Shown here piece after piece: positions 24,439 through 32,674 of a DNA stretch of 64,000 bases. The DNA is from Domibacillus robiginosus (GTDB lineage: Bacteria; Bacillota; Bacilli; Bacillales; Domibacillaceae). The stretch covers positions 372,001-436,000 of the forward strand of contig NZ_LAHL01000003.1 of NCBI RefSeq assembly GCF_000966195.1, written 5' to 3'. Numbering within the stretch: position 1 is the first letter of the stretch; the number at the start of each line of letters is the position of its first letter. The translations under genes and the position numbers were made by a program. Under the pieces are notes generated by a model that saw only the letters and a list, made by a program, of their open reading frames with translations, was not told where the DNA came from and did not search any database.

Positions 24439-26235
24439 ATGGACAGTCAAAACATCTTGTTTACGCTATTGTCGAGCGCAGTGATTATGATGATTCTTGG
24501 TATTTGGACGTACAAAAAAACAAAAGGTGCCAATTCTACAACAGAAGGCTATTTTTTGGCCGGCCGGGGCATGGGCGGCGGTTTTATTGCCGGCGCACTG
24601 ATCCTGACAAACTTGTCTGCTGAACAAATGGTTGGATTGAATGGACAGGCGTATGGAACGAATATGAGCAACATGGCGTGGGAGGTCACGGCCGTTTTAG
24701 CCATTGTGATCATGGCGCTTGTGCTGCTGCCCCGTTATTTAGGCGGAGCGTTTACCACGCTGCCGCAATTTTTATTGAATCGGTATGATGAAGGCGTGCG
24801 CCGGCTGACGGTCATTTTATTTATGTTTGGATACGTGCTGGTCACCATTCCGTCGACTTTATACTCGGGTGCATTAGGTGTGATGAAGCTGTTTGATATA
24901 CAAAGCCTGCTGGGCATTTCCTATACGGAATCAGTTTGGCTGATGGTATGGATGATCGGCATTATCGGAGCTGTTTTTGCCATTTTTGGCGGAATGAAAG
25001 CAATTGCTGTGTCAGACACGTTTATCGGTGTTGGTCTGCTTGTTGTTTGTGCGATTATTCCTTTGCTGGCGCTGCATCAGCTGGGCAGCGGCAGTATGGC
25101 AGAAGGCTTCCGGACGATGGCGACCACCAATCAGGAAAAGTTAAACGCTTTTGGATCAAGCACGGATTCCGTTCCGTTTGCGACGATTTTTACCGGTATG
25201 ATCTGGGCCAACCTTTTTTACTGGGGTACGAACCAGTATGCGATTCAGCGCACACTCGGCGCCCGAAACCTGGCAGAAGGGCAAAAAGGGGTGCTGTACA
25301 CAGGCTTTTTTAAATTACTCGTTCCCGTTTTTATGATGCTTCCCGGCGTGATGGCTTTTCACCTGTACGGGGGAAAGTTAGAATCAATTGATCTGGCGTA
25401 CCCGACACTTGTAGCCAATATTCTGCCATGGTATTTACAGGGACTTTTTTTAGTCGTGCTGCTCGGTGCTGTTTTCAGTACGTTTAATGCGCTGATCAAT
25501 TCAGCCGCAACCATGTTTGCTCTTGATGTGATTCAGCCGCTGAAGCCGGATTTATCAGATGCCCGGCTGCTCAGCTTAAGCAAATGGTTTACAGCGGTGC
25601 TTGCGCTCATCAGCTTTTGTGTATCGCCGCTTTTAATGTATGCACCGGATGGCTTATGGGAGCTGATTCGCCGTTTTACCGGATTTTTTAATATTCCTAT
25701 TATCGCTATTGTGCTGATTGGCATTTTTGCCCGGCGTGTACCTCCGATTGCGGCTAAAACAGTCATTGTTTTTCATGTGATTGCATATTACATGATGATC
25801 TGGGGAACGAACCAGCTTTTTGGCCTCCCGCTCGATATCCATTACATTCACGTATACGGTATTTTATTTGCGGTGGAAATCGCGATGATGCTTATCATTG
25901 GTCAAATAAAACCGGCAAGCGAAGCATGGAGCTACAAGCCGCGTCCAAAGATTGAGATGAAGCCGTGGAAATACGCACTGGCAACCGCTATTATTCTGAT
26001 TGGTCTTATGTTTGAATTGTATATTGTCTTTTCCCCAATCGGCCTCGCTTATGAGAAGGGCATCGTCTCGCCATCGTTCTGGCCGGCTTTAGCAGGACTG
26101 GCTCTTTTAACCGCTTTTGTTGCCATATGGTCCGTGAAAAAATGGAACGAAAAATATGGACGCTATATTGAAGGGCAAAACAGCGAGCAGACAGCTGAAG
26201 AACGGCCGCTTAACACAGCAGAGATACGGAAGTAA
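24439..26235 (+). CDS. sodium/solute symporter (SSS family, YidK/SGLT-like)
   Basis: 598 residues. The open frame begins at 24379, but the ATG at 24439 has GAAAGGAGCG at ideal spacing. About 14 membrane helices are visible. SSS motifs: an N-terminal helix then EGYFLAGRGMGGG, TNLSAEQMVGLNGQAY, WANLFYWGTNQYAIQRTLGA, and NSAATMFALDV. The arrangement resembles the sugar-type SLC5 proteins (E. coli YidK, Vibrio SglT), so a sugar or related solute is the likely substrate. It is monocistronic with a terminator. An AGAGC...GCTCT inverted repeat lies in the promoter region near 24355-24369. Confidence 0.9.
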   Translation: MDSQNILFTLLSSAVIMMILGIWTYKKTKGANSTTEGYFLAGRGMGGGFIAGALILTNLSAEQMVGLNGQAYGTNMSNMAWEVTAVLAIVIMALVLLPRYLGGAFTTLPQFLLNRYDEGVRRLTVILFMFGYVLVTIPSTLYSGALGVMKLFDIQSLLGISYTESVWLMVWMIGIIGAVFAIFGGMKAIAVSDTFIGVGLLVVCAIIPLLALHQLGSGSMAEGFRTMATTNQEKLNAFGSSTDSVPFATIFTGMIWANLFYWGTNQYAIQRTLGARNLAEGQKGVLYTGFFKLLVPVFMMLPGVMAFHLYGGKLESIDLAYPTLVANILPWYLQGLFLVVLLGAVFSTFNALINSAATMFALDVIQPLKPDLSDARLLSLSKWFTAVLALISFCVSPLLMYAPDGLWELIRRFTGFFNIPIIAIVLIGIFARRVPPIAAKTVIVFHVIAYYMMIWGTNQLFGLPLDIHYIHVYGILFAVEIAMMLIIGQIKPASEAWSYKPRPKIEMKPWKYALATAIILIGLMFELYIVFSPIGLAYEKGIVSPSFWPALAGLALLTAFVAIWSVKKWNEKYGRYIEGQNSEQTAEERPLNTAEIRK

Positions 26236-26260
26236 AAGACGGCACAAGCCGTCTTTTCTT
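26233..26260 (+). terminator. Rho-independent terminator of symporter gene
   Basis: AAAAGACGGC-ACAA-GCCGTCTTTTCTT overlapping the stop codon. Confidence 0.9.
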
Positions 26261-26319
26261 AGTGTTGAAAAATAAAGAGGTCAAGAGGAAATCCGTTTTT
26301 TCAAAAAGTGTAGGTGGCA

Positions 26320-26480
26320 TGTTTCTTTTTTAGCCTGCCCCTTGGAAAGCGGAGCCCCACAAATGCCGTTTCTTCTATGCTTCGGCTAAGAACGGTCACG
26401 AAACATGTCGATTTTGAGGATGGTGTAGCTGGACAATATCATAATTCAACAGAATGAAAACGCGGCAGCAGCCGTCTTCT
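26320..26480 (+). repeat. dispersed Bacillaceae-type intergenic repeat, copy 2, with second terminator-like hairpin
   Basis: 26320-26458 repeats, in plus orientation, the sequence found on the minus strand at 3620-3760 (blocks GCCTGCCCCTTGGAAAGCGG, CTTCGGCTAAGAACGGTCAC, ATTTTGAGG, TTCAACAGAATGAA). Right after it (26460-26480) comes CGGCAGCAGCCGTCTTCTTT, a near copy of the symporter terminator at 26233-26260. The terminator half is thus present on both sides of the repeat. No gene occurs between 26236 and 26619. Confidence 0.75.
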
Positions 26481-26619
26481 TTATTATTTATTTAGAAAAA
26501 AAGGCGTAAAAGAAAGAAGAAAGGCTGGAAAAAGACGTAGCGGCCGATTAATGTTTTCAGGCCGCCATTTATCTTATTGAATCAAAAATGTAACATGAAA
26601 TGAGGGAAGCAAAGCGGAT

Positions 26620-27023
26620 ATGACGATAAACCGCCTCCATACGGTCATATATGTACTTTTGTTAGCCGGTCTTGGTATTACGCTTTTTCTCGTTTACACT
26701 GACAGTGACAGCGCGTGGGCTTTTCCATTTCTTGTCGGATACGTCGTTTTTTTTGTTTCTATCTATCTATGCTTTATTTTGCGGTGCTGGTTCTTTTTCG
26801 CATGCGCAGGCTGAAAGAAAGCGAAATTCGAAAAAGGATTGGCAAAGCGGCGGGATATTTTCTTTCTATCATAGCTTTTCATTTCTTGATGCGCTTAATC
26901 GGATGGAAAGAAGCTGAATGGCTTAGTGTAATCATTACGACTCTCGGTATTTCCTTAAGCCTGTCTTTTTTGGATCTTATTTTTATGAAGGGGCAGGACA
27001 AACACGCGGATGGCAGAAGGTAA
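26620..27023 (+). pseudogene. membrane protein gene split by a frameshift at a T8 tract
   Basis: ATG 26620 opens two membrane helices (TVIYVLLLAGLGITLFLVY; AFPFLVGYVVFFVSIYL) and then stops after 64 codons. The -1 frame continues seamlessly from there (FAVLVLFRMRRLKESEIRKRI, then two more helices, ending KHADGRR at 27023). Adding one T to the T8 run at about 26747-26754 joins the two into one four-helix protein of about 134 residues. The tandem CTAT-CTAT-CTAT just after is another possible slip point. Real mutation, slippage-controlled expression and sequencing error cannot be told apart here. No family recognised. Confidence 0.7.
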
Positions 27024-27071
27024 GAGTGTGCGGATAAAGCAGGGCGAGCCCTCGCCAGGTGAACATAAAGC

Positions 27072-27107
27072 AGCCCTTTTCCTGTTGCATGGGAAGAGGG
27101 CTTTTAT
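27072..27107. terminator. hairpin serving as terminator between convergent genes
   Basis: AGCCCTTTTCC...GGGAAGAGGGCTTTTATT; the stem is about 11 bp with one mismatch. It lies between the frameshifted membrane gene and the minus-strand secreted-protein gene and has T (or A) runs usable on both strands. Confidence 0.7.
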
Positions 27108-27116
27108 TCAGGTGGT

Positions 27117-27566
27117 TTAGTTGTCATCCATAACTCCTTCAGGCGCATCGGTTGTGTGAATCGGGTCGTCCCGCTCTGGAAGGAATAGGGCATCGCGCAG
27201 CTCAATAATTTGGGCGGCTGCGGTGTTCAGTTTATTTTCTGCATCAACGGTTTCAACCGTAACGTTGCCAGACTGTCCGGCTATATCATTGATTTTCCTT
27301 GTGGCTGTATTTGTTTGATAAAGAAGTGAATGTAAACGGCTGAGAGAGCGGACGCGTGTTTCTTCAGAAATGGATTTTTCACGGGTAAGATCCGCGTTAA
27401 TATCTGCAAATTTTTGGTCAATCACCGTGATTTGATGCTGAATGGTTTGCAGGGATTGCGTGTTTGCTTCCGGGGAAAGAGAAGCGCTGGCGGCTCCACC
27501 CTGCGCTGAAAAAACAAGTCCGGCTGCCAGAGCGGGCGCTGCTGCTTTAAAGAATAAACGTTTCAT
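27117..27566 (-). CDS. secreted hypothetical protein
   Basis: 149 residues, ATG at 27566 after AAGGAGGG. It has a Sec signal peptide (MKRLFFKAAAPALAAGLVFS; predicted cleavage after ASA near residue 29). The mature part is mainly helical and polar, with a coiled-coil-like stretch about 38-130 (SLQTIQHQITVIDQKFADIN; SRLHSLLYQTNTATRKINDI) and an acidic C-terminus. It has no cysteine and no recognised domain. Monocistronic. Confidence 0.75.
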   Translation of the reverse strand: MKRLFFKAAAPALAAGLVFSAQGGAASASLSPEANTQSLQTIQHQITVIDQKFADINADLTREKSISEETRVRSLSRLHSLLYQTNTATRKINDIAGQSGNVTVETVDAENKLNTAAAQIIELRDALFLPERDDPIHTTDAPEGVMDDN

Positions 27567-27969
27567 GATGAGCCCTCCTTGAATGTTATATCTTTTCAGT
27601 ACCTTGTTTTTTACTGCTTAATCAGATTTTTAAGCCTTTTAAATAAATTGAAACGGTCCTGTAACGACAGCGAAATATTGTTCAAAAAATCATCACTGCG
27701 TGGGCAAAAGGAGAAAGCATACCGTTATGTCGTTACGGAAAATAGGAAGGCGAGACGAAATTTGAACGGCAGACGAATCTATCAATATATTGACCAAACG
27801 TTACTGGCAGACAGGGAATGGAAGGGACTGCTGCGGCAATGAGTGGCCCGCTGCAGCCATGTCGGGCGTTGGCATAGCCGTATGGATACTTGAAAAATAA
27901 GAGGGAAAATAATCTGATGATAAAGAACTAATGTTCCATTTTTGTTATCTGTATTTACCAATTCTGTGC
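27567..27969. other. intergenic stretch, only a weak small ORF
   Basis: About 400 bases between the secreted protein and the toxin promoter. An open frame spans 27579-27842 without a proper start. Its end, from TTG 27762 (GGAAGGCGAG upstream), could encode a 26-residue peptide MNGRRIYQYIDQTLLADREW plus six residues. I cannot link this to any family, and it may be a gene remnant. Confidence 0.3.
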
Positions 27970-27975
27970 TATAAT
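27970..27975 (+). promoter_or_regulatory. extended -10 promoter of type I toxin mRNA
   Basis: TGC-TATAAT (extended -10) at 27967-27975. The -35 is weak. The transcript would start about 27982 and end at the terminator 28269-28304, giving an mRNA of about 320 nt with a long 5' leader (about 120 nt) before the toxin ORF. Confidence 0.65.
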
Positions 27976-28102
27976 GAAAGGGCGTAAGAATTGCGTCTCA
28001 AGGGTGGACAGCATCTTTATAATCGGCTGGCAGACAAAGAGCGCCGATTCCTGGGGCAGTGTCTGCACTACCTGCCCTGCGCAGGCCCGGGGGGTGCTGC
28101 CT

Positions 28103-28186
28103 ATGACGACTTTTCAATCGCTGATGCTGATGATCGGCTTTGCAAGTTTGGTTGTATCCATCATTGCATTAACACAAAAAAAGTAA
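28103..28186 (+). CDS. type I toxin, putative holin-like small membrane peptide (TxpA/BsrG class)
   Basis: 27 residues: MTTFQSLMLMIGFASLVVSI and the tail IALTQKK. The ATG at 28103 follows GGGGGTG. The pattern MTxFxxLMLMIxFxxLVVSI...KK is that of the Firmicutes Hol-Tox family, which includes the type I toxins TxpA, BsrG and YonT. The single hydrophobic helix would insert in the membrane and disturb it. An antisense RNA gene overlaps its 3' end, as in the known systems. Too short for routine ORF calling; confidence is from the motif plus the RNA architecture. Confidence 0.88.
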   Translation: MTTFQSLMLMIGFASLVVSIIALTQKK

Positions 28187-28319
28187 TCCACCCTTGAGCC
28201 GACAAGCAGGGGAGTGGATTACCTTTCACTTTTATTTGCTGATCCCCCTTGAAGGGAATTCTGCGCAGGGCCACTGGTGTTTGCCGCACCAGCGGTCTTT
28301 TTTTAATATGTTGCTTTGC
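28176..28319 (-). ncRNA. antisense antitoxin RNA of type I toxin-antitoxin pair
   Basis: On the minus strand a TATAAT (28331-28326) with a TTTTCA -35 at 17 bp would start an RNA near 28319. It ends at a strong terminator GTAATCCAC...GTGGATTAC followed by seven T (28222-28176), located over the toxin stop codon. The RNA of about 140 nt is complementary to the 3' end of the toxin mRNA, including its own terminator hairpin. This is the TxpA/RatA and BsrG/SR4 arrangement: 3'-overlapping convergent antitoxin that promotes mRNA decay or blocks translation. Confidence 0.82.
28269..28304 (+). terminator. terminator of toxin mRNA
   Basis: GGCCACTGGTG-TTTGCCG-CACCAGCGGTC followed by seven T; 11 bp stem with one mismatch. 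Confidence 0.9.
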
Positions 28320-28423
28320 ATACCAATTATACCCCAATCCAGTACAAATGAAAATCAATTTAATGAAGGAAAGGGCAAGCTATCTGCTCTGGCTGCTCGC
28401 ATTGTACAAAAAGGAGTAACAAA

Positions 28424-28822
28424 ATGAGAAACAAATCTTTGTATCAAAAAATCAATTGGTCACTGATCATTCTGCTTTTCCTTGCAGCTCTCTGGTCGAT
28501 TGTTTCTACATTTGCAGGGCTCGCCGCCGGTCCTGGACAAGAGTCACAGCTGCTGGCTGTTTTGGGACCGGATCAAATGGCAGGATTGGTCATACTTGTC
28601 GCACTTATGGCGCTGCTTATTTGGAAATGGAAGCGGCTTTTTCCCTTTAGCGGTCCGCTCGCTTTAGTGCTGGGCGGTATTGTTTATGCCTGGATCTTTT
28701 TCACGTTTACAACAGGCTGGGTACGGATGACAGGTATCTTCGGCTTTATGCTTGCCGCTGGAATAGGCTTTTTACTCGTTCTGATTTATGCTCTTTTATC
28801 TGTTTTCCAAAAAAGTAAATAA
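28424..28822 (+). CDS. four-helix membrane protein, hypothetical
   Basis: 132 residues, ATG at 28424 after AAGGAG. Four hydrophobic helices (about 12-34, 48-67, 76-96, 102-128) with short polar loops; a KWKR turn follows helix 2. No recognised family. It is monocistronic, with a terminator right behind it. Its promoter must lie in or after the antitoxin promoter region (28320-28410). Confidence 0.75.
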   Translation: MRNKSLYQKINWSLIILLFLAALWSIVSTFAGLAAGPGQESQLLAVLGPDQMAGLVILVALMALLIWKWKRLFPFSGPLALVLGGIVYAWIFFTFTTGWVRMTGIFGFMLAAGIGFLLVLIYALLSVFQKSK

Positions 28823-28827
28823 AAACA

Positions 28828-28862
28828 GGAGTCTGACAGTGTTTGTCGGGCTCTTTGTTTTT
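28828..28862 (+). terminator. Rho-independent terminator
   Basis: GAGTCTGACA-GTGTT-TGTCGGGCTC then TTTGTTTTTTT. Confidence 0.78.
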
Positions 28863-28879
28863 TTATTAAAAAAATTTCA

Positions 28880-28917
28880 ATGAAAGTGTTTACAAATAAA
28901 AAAGAGTATTGTACACT
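28880..28917 (+). promoter_or_regulatory. candidate iol promoter with overlapping cre (CcpA) site
   Basis: TTTACA (28889-28894), 17 bp, TACACT (28912-28917). The -35 lies inside ATGAAAGTGTTTACA (28880-28894), which matches the cre consensus WTGNAANCGNWNNCW except for one base (T for C). CcpA bound here would block polymerase, giving glucose repression. Confidence 0.55.
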
Positions 28918-28954
28918 TTCAATATAAAGTTTTGAAGGTTCAGAAAAGACTGAA

Positions 28955-28968
28955 TGAAATCGATTTCA
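28955..28968. promoter_or_regulatory. iol operator palindrome 1
   Basis: TGAAATCGATTTCA, a perfect 14 bp palindrome with central CG, as bound by LacI-family regulators. With the preceding A it also fits the cre consensus, so binding by CcpA, by the LacI-type protein at 42 kb, or by both is possible. Confidence 0.75.
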
Positions 28969-29019
28969 GTTAACGTTTTCATTCTCCCTTAAATAATCAG
29001 GTTATTCTTTATTTGATCC

Positions 29020-29049
29020 TTGCAAAACGTAAACAAGCTATTCTAATGA
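29020..29049 (+). promoter_or_regulatory. second candidate iol promoter
   Basis: TTGCAA (29020-29025), 18 bp spacer, TAATGA (29044-29049). Operator palindrome 2 begins eight bases downstream and would cover the start site, a typical repressor position. Confidence 0.45.
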
Positions 29050-29056
29050 TGATGAA

Positions 29057-29070
29057 TGAAATCGATTTCA
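29057..29070. promoter_or_regulatory. iol operator palindrome 2
   Basis: Second exact copy of TGAAATCGATTTCA, 102 bases after the first and extended by GT on the right in all three copies. Confidence 0.75.
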
Positions 29071-29186
29071 GTTACATTTTTCAACAAGGCGATAAAAAAG
29101 TATTGGAACTCCTTATATAAAAGAAATGAAAACGTTACATTAAGCTGGTATTTTTCTTAATGAATGTAATTATTTTTAAAATAAGG

Positions 29187-29200
29187 TGAAATCGATTTCA
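29187..29200. promoter_or_regulatory. iol operator palindrome 3
   Basis: Third exact copy of TGAAATCGATTTCA, 130 bases after copy 2 and 75 bases before iolA, within the probable untranslated leader. A further cre-like ATGAAAACGTTACAT lies at about 29126-29140. Confidence 0.75.
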
Positions 29201-29274
29201 GTCAAATGATCTTTCATTCAATGGCTCGTACTTCTTATTTGTTAAAAAACCGACTTTTCAAGGAGGAATAAAAC

Positions 29275-30744
29275 ATGTCAGCAGTAAACTCAGAAGTGAA
29301 AACGTTACAAAATTACATAAATGGAGAATGGGTGGATTCCCTATCCAGCCAGACCGAAACGGTTGTAAATCCAGCAACAGGCGAAGAAATCGCTCAGGTG
29401 CCGCTTTCTATAAAAGAAGACGTAGACCGTGCGGTGCAGGCCGCAAGCGAAGCGTTTAAAACATGGTCACAGACAGCAGTACCAAAGCGTGCACGCATTT
29501 TGTTCAAATACCAGCAGCTTCTTGTGGACAACTGGGAAGAGCTGGCGAAGTTGATCACGATTGAAAACGGAAAAAGCCTGTCAGAAGCGATGGGTGAAGT
29601 GCAACGCGGGATTGAATGCGTAGAATTTGCAGCTGGTGCACCGACCTTGATGATGGGCAGCCAGCTTCCAGACATCGCCACAAACATCGAATCAGGTATG
29701 TACCGTTACCCGATTGGTGTAGTTGGCGGCATCACACCATTCAACTTCCCGATGATGGTGCCTTGCTGGATGTATCCGCTGGCAATCGCATGCGGTAACA
29801 CATTTGTCCTGAAGCCGTCCGAGCGCACACCGCTGCTGGCAGCTAAACTCGTAGACTTGTTTAAAGAAGCGGGCCTTCCAGACGGCGTACTAAACATTGT
29901 AAACGGGGCGCATGACGTAGTAAACGGCCTTCTTGAGCACCCGGAAGTAAAAGCCATCTCATTCGTTGGCTCACAGCCGGTTGCAGAATACGTATATAAA
30001 ACAGGCGCAGCGAACTTGAAACGCGTACAGGCACTTGCCGGAGCGAAAAACCACTCGATCGTGCTGGCAGATGCAAATCTTGACCTGGCCGCAAAAGAAG
30101 TAACAGCCGCCGCTTTTGGTTCAGCAGGTGAGCGCTGCATGGCCGCAGCCGTTGTAGCAGTAGAAGAGAGCATTGCTGATGAGTTTATCGCGAAGCTAAA
30201 AGAAGCAGCTGACAACATTCAAATTGGTAACGGCCTGGATGACGGCGTGTTCCTTGGCCCAATTATCCGCGAAAATGCAAAAGAGCGCACAATCGGCTAC
30301 ATTGAAGCCGGCATCGAGCAGGGTGCAACGCTTGTGCGTGACGGACGTAAAGACGAAGCCGCGAACGGTGACGGCTACTTCCTTGGCGCGACGATCTTCG
30401 ATAACGTAACACAAGAGATGACGATCTGGCAGGATGAAATCTTTGCACCGGTTCTTTCCATTGTCCGCGTAAAAGACCTGGCAGAAGGTGTGGAGACAGC
30501 GAATGCTTCCACTCTTGCAAATGGTGCGTGCCTGTACACAGACAGCGCAGCCGCTGTACGCCAGTTCCGTGAAACGATCGATGCAGGAATGCTTGGCATT
30601 AACGTCGGGGTGCCGGCGCCGATGGCATTCTTCCCATTCTCAGGCTATAAAAATTCATTCTATGGCGATCTTCATGCGAACGGTAAAGACGGCGTTGAAT
30701 TCTTTACACGCAAGAAAATGGTCACAGCACGCTACGTGAAGTAA
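29275..30744 (+). CDS. iolA: methylmalonate-semialdehyde dehydrogenase (acylating), inositol type
   Basis: 489 residues, ATG at 29275 after AAGGAGG. It converts malonate semialdehyde (last step of inositol breakdown) or methylmalonate semialdehyde with CoA and NAD to acetyl-CoA or propionyl-CoA and CO2. Motifs of this CoA-dependent ALDH branch: [43 protein letters not shown], and catalytic Cys in [11 protein letters not shown]. It is the first gene of the ten-gene operon. The coding sequence itself begins 11 codons before a GTTAC-rich stretch but shows no alternative start. Confidence 0.96.
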   Translation: MSAVNSEVKTLQNYINGEWVDSLSSQTETVVNPATGEEIAQVPLSIKEDVDRAVQAASEAFKTWSQTAVPKRARILFKYQQLLVDNWEELAKLITIENGKSLSEAMGEVQRGIECVEFAAGAPTLMMGSQLPDIATNIESGMYRYPIGVVGGITPFNFPMMVPCWMYPLAIACGNTFVLKPSERTPLLAAKLVDLFKEAGLPDGVLNIVNGAHDVVNGLLEHPEVKAISFVGSQPVAEYVYKTGAANLKRVQALAGAKNHSIVLADANLDLAAKEVTAAAFGSAGERCMAAAVVAVEESIADEFIAKLKEAADNIQIGNGLDDGVFLGPIIRENAKERTIGYIEAGIEQGATLVRDGRKDEAANGDGYFLGATIFDNVTQEMTIWQDEIFAPVLSIVRVKDLAEGVETANASTLANGACLYTDSAAAVRQFRETIDAGMLGINVGVPAPMAFFPFSGYKNSFYGDLHANGKDGVEFFTRKKMVTARYVK

Positions 30745-30762
30745 TATCTTGAATTTGTCCTG

Positions 30763-30786
30763 GCTGTCCGGCTCAACCCGGACAGC
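30763..30786 (+). repeat. intergenic hairpin between iolA and iolB
   Basis: GCTGTCCGG-CTCAAC-CCGGACAGC, a perfect 9 bp stem without a T tract. It is probably an mRNA processing or stability element rather than a terminator. Confidence 0.6.
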
Positions 30787-30820
30787 AGGCCATTCAAGAA
30801 AAAAACAGGAGGTACATCAC

Positions 30821-31645
30821 ATGAGCCGCTTGCTTCAAAAACCAATGAAAACAGAACAGTCAGAAGGCGTCACGCTCGTTCATGACGTGACACAAGAAAA
30901 TTCTCCCCTTGAATATGTCGGATTTAAAGTCATTGACCTGGCTCCCGGCGCCACGTACACCGAATCATTAAACCAAACAGAATGCTGCATTGTCGCCCTG
31001 ACAGGCAAGATTCATGTCACCGAGGGAAGCGAAGAATTCCGCGACCTTGGCACACGTGAAAATGTCTTTGAGAAAGTGCCGACAGACAGTGTGTATGTGT
31101 CCAACGACAAAACATTCCACGTAGAAGGCGCAACGGCTGCCCGCGTAGCATTGTGCTACTCGCCCTCTCAAGAGCAGCGTCCGACCAAACATATTAAAGC
31201 ATCGGATGTCGGTATTGAAAACCGCGGTATTTTAAGCAATAAACGGATGGTGCACAACATTTTGCCGGATTCTGATCCAACCGCCAACAGCCTGCTTGTG
31301 GTAGAGGTGTACACAGAAAGCGGCAACTGGTCGAGCTATCCACCGCACAAACATGATCAGGATAATCTGCCGGATGAGTCGTTCCTCGAAGAATCTTACT
31401 ATCATGAAATGAATCCGCCGCAGGGCTTTGTATTCCAGCGTGTGTATACCGATGACCGGTCGATTGATGAAACAATGACCGTTGAAAATGGCGACGTTGT
31501 GCTTGTTCCAGCTGGATATCATCCAGTCGGCGTCCCGGATGGCTATGAAGCTTATTACTTAAATGTCATGGCTGGTCCAACTCGTATTTGGAAATTCCAC
31601 AACGACCCGGATCACGAATGGATCTTAAATCGTCAACCAAAATAA
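30821..31645 (+). CDS. iolB: 5-deoxy-glucuronate isomerase
   Basis: 274 residues. The open frame starts at 30749 across the hairpin; the ATG at 30821 has ACAGGAGGT and begins the conserved MSRLLQKP. IolB turns 5-deoxy-D-glucuronate into 2-deoxy-5-keto-D-gluconate. The bicupin fold shows the metal ligands in SSYPPHKHDQDNLPDESFLEE (HKH and Glu) and later VPAGYHPVGV, both typical of IolB. Second in operon. Confidence 0.95.
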   Translation: MSRLLQKPMKTEQSEGVTLVHDVTQENSPLEYVGFKVIDLAPGATYTESLNQTECCIVALTGKIHVTEGSEEFRDLGTRENVFEKVPTDSVYVSNDKTFHVEGATAARVALCYSPSQEQRPTKHIKASDVGIENRGILSNKRMVHNILPDSDPTANSLLVVEVYTESGNWSSYPPHKHDQDNLPDESFLEESYYHEMNPPQGFVFQRVYTDDRSIDETMTVENGDVVLVPAGYHPVGVPDGYEAYYLNVMAGPTRIWKFHNDPDHEWILNRQPK

Positions 31646-31662
31646 AGGAGCGGTGAAACCGG

Positions 31663-32646
31663 ATGAACTATACATTCAACAATGACAAAGAACTTGATGT
31701 GATCGCTATTGGGCGTGCCTGCATCGACTTGAATGCAAACGAATACAACATGCCGATGGAAGAGACAATGACGTTTACGAAGTACGTTGGCGGCTCGCCG
31801 GCAAACGTAGCGATAGGAAGCGCAAAGCTTGGCTTAAAAGTCGGTTTTATCGGCAAATTAGCCGATGACCAGCATGGAAGATTCATTGAGAAGTACATGC
31901 GTGAAGTTGGTGTGGATACATCAAACATGGTCACAGACAAAGAAGGCCATAAAACAGGCCTAGCCTTCACGGAAATTTTAAGCCCGGACGAGTGCAGCAT
32001 TTTAATGTACCGTGATGATGTGGCAGACTTGTACCTGGAGCCGTCCGAAGTAAGCGAAGACTATATTCAAAAAGCAAAAATCCTGCTTGTATCCGGTACA
32101 GCCCTGGCAAAAAGTCCGTCACGCGAGGCGGTTTTGAAATCCGTCAGCCTAGCAAAAAAGCATGGCGTGAAAATTGTCTTTGAACTGGACTACCGTGCGT
32201 ACACATGGCAGTCACCGGAGGAAACAGCTGTTTACTATTCACTCGTTGCTGAACAGTCCGATATCGTCATCGGTACACGTGATGAATTTGACGTGATGGA
32301 AAACATCCAGGGCGGCGACAACAACGAAACAATCCAAAATTTATTCAAGCATTCTGCTGATCTTGTGGTCATTAAGCATGGCGTAGAAGGGTCGTATGCG
32401 TACGCAAAATCGGGAGAAGTGTTTCGCGCACAGGCATACAAAACGAATGTACTAAAAACATTCGGTGCCGGTGATTCCTACGCATCTGCTTTCCTTTACG
32501 CACTCGTGAGCGGAAAGGATATTGAAACCGCTTTGAAATACGGCAGTGCTTCTGCATCAATTGTGGTCAGCAAGCACAGCTCGTCGGATGCGATGCCGGT
32601 TGTATTGGAAATTGAGCAGCTGATTGAAGACGGCGTATATGCTTAA
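31663..32646 (+). CDS. iolC: 5-dehydro-2-deoxygluconokinase
   Basis: 327 residues, ATG at 31663 after AAAGGAG. It is a PfkB/ribokinase-family kinase: YVGGSPANVAIGSAKLG at about residue 48 and the ATP/anion-hole motif TFGAGDSYASAF near the C-terminus with the catalytic Asp. It phosphorylates 2-deoxy-5-keto-D-gluconate to DKGP, the intermediate that induces the pathway in B. subtilis. Third in operon. Confidence 0.95.
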   Translation: MNYTFNNDKELDVIAIGRACIDLNANEYNMPMEETMTFTKYVGGSPANVAIGSAKLGLKVGFIGKLADDQHGRFIEKYMREVGVDTSNMVTDKEGHKTGLAFTEILSPDECSILMYRDDVADLYLEPSEVSEDYIQKAKILLVSGTALAKSPSREAVLKSVSLAKKHGVKIVFELDYRAYTWQSPEETAVYYSLVAEQSDIVIGTRDEFDVMENIQGGDNNETIQNLFKHSADLVVIKHGVEGSYAYAKSGEVFRAQAYKTNVLKTFGAGDSYASAFLYALVSGKDIETALKYGSASASIVVSKHSSSDAMPVVLEIEQLIEDGVYA

Positions 32647-32674
32647 AAAATGATTTGTAAGAGGTGAGCAACGG

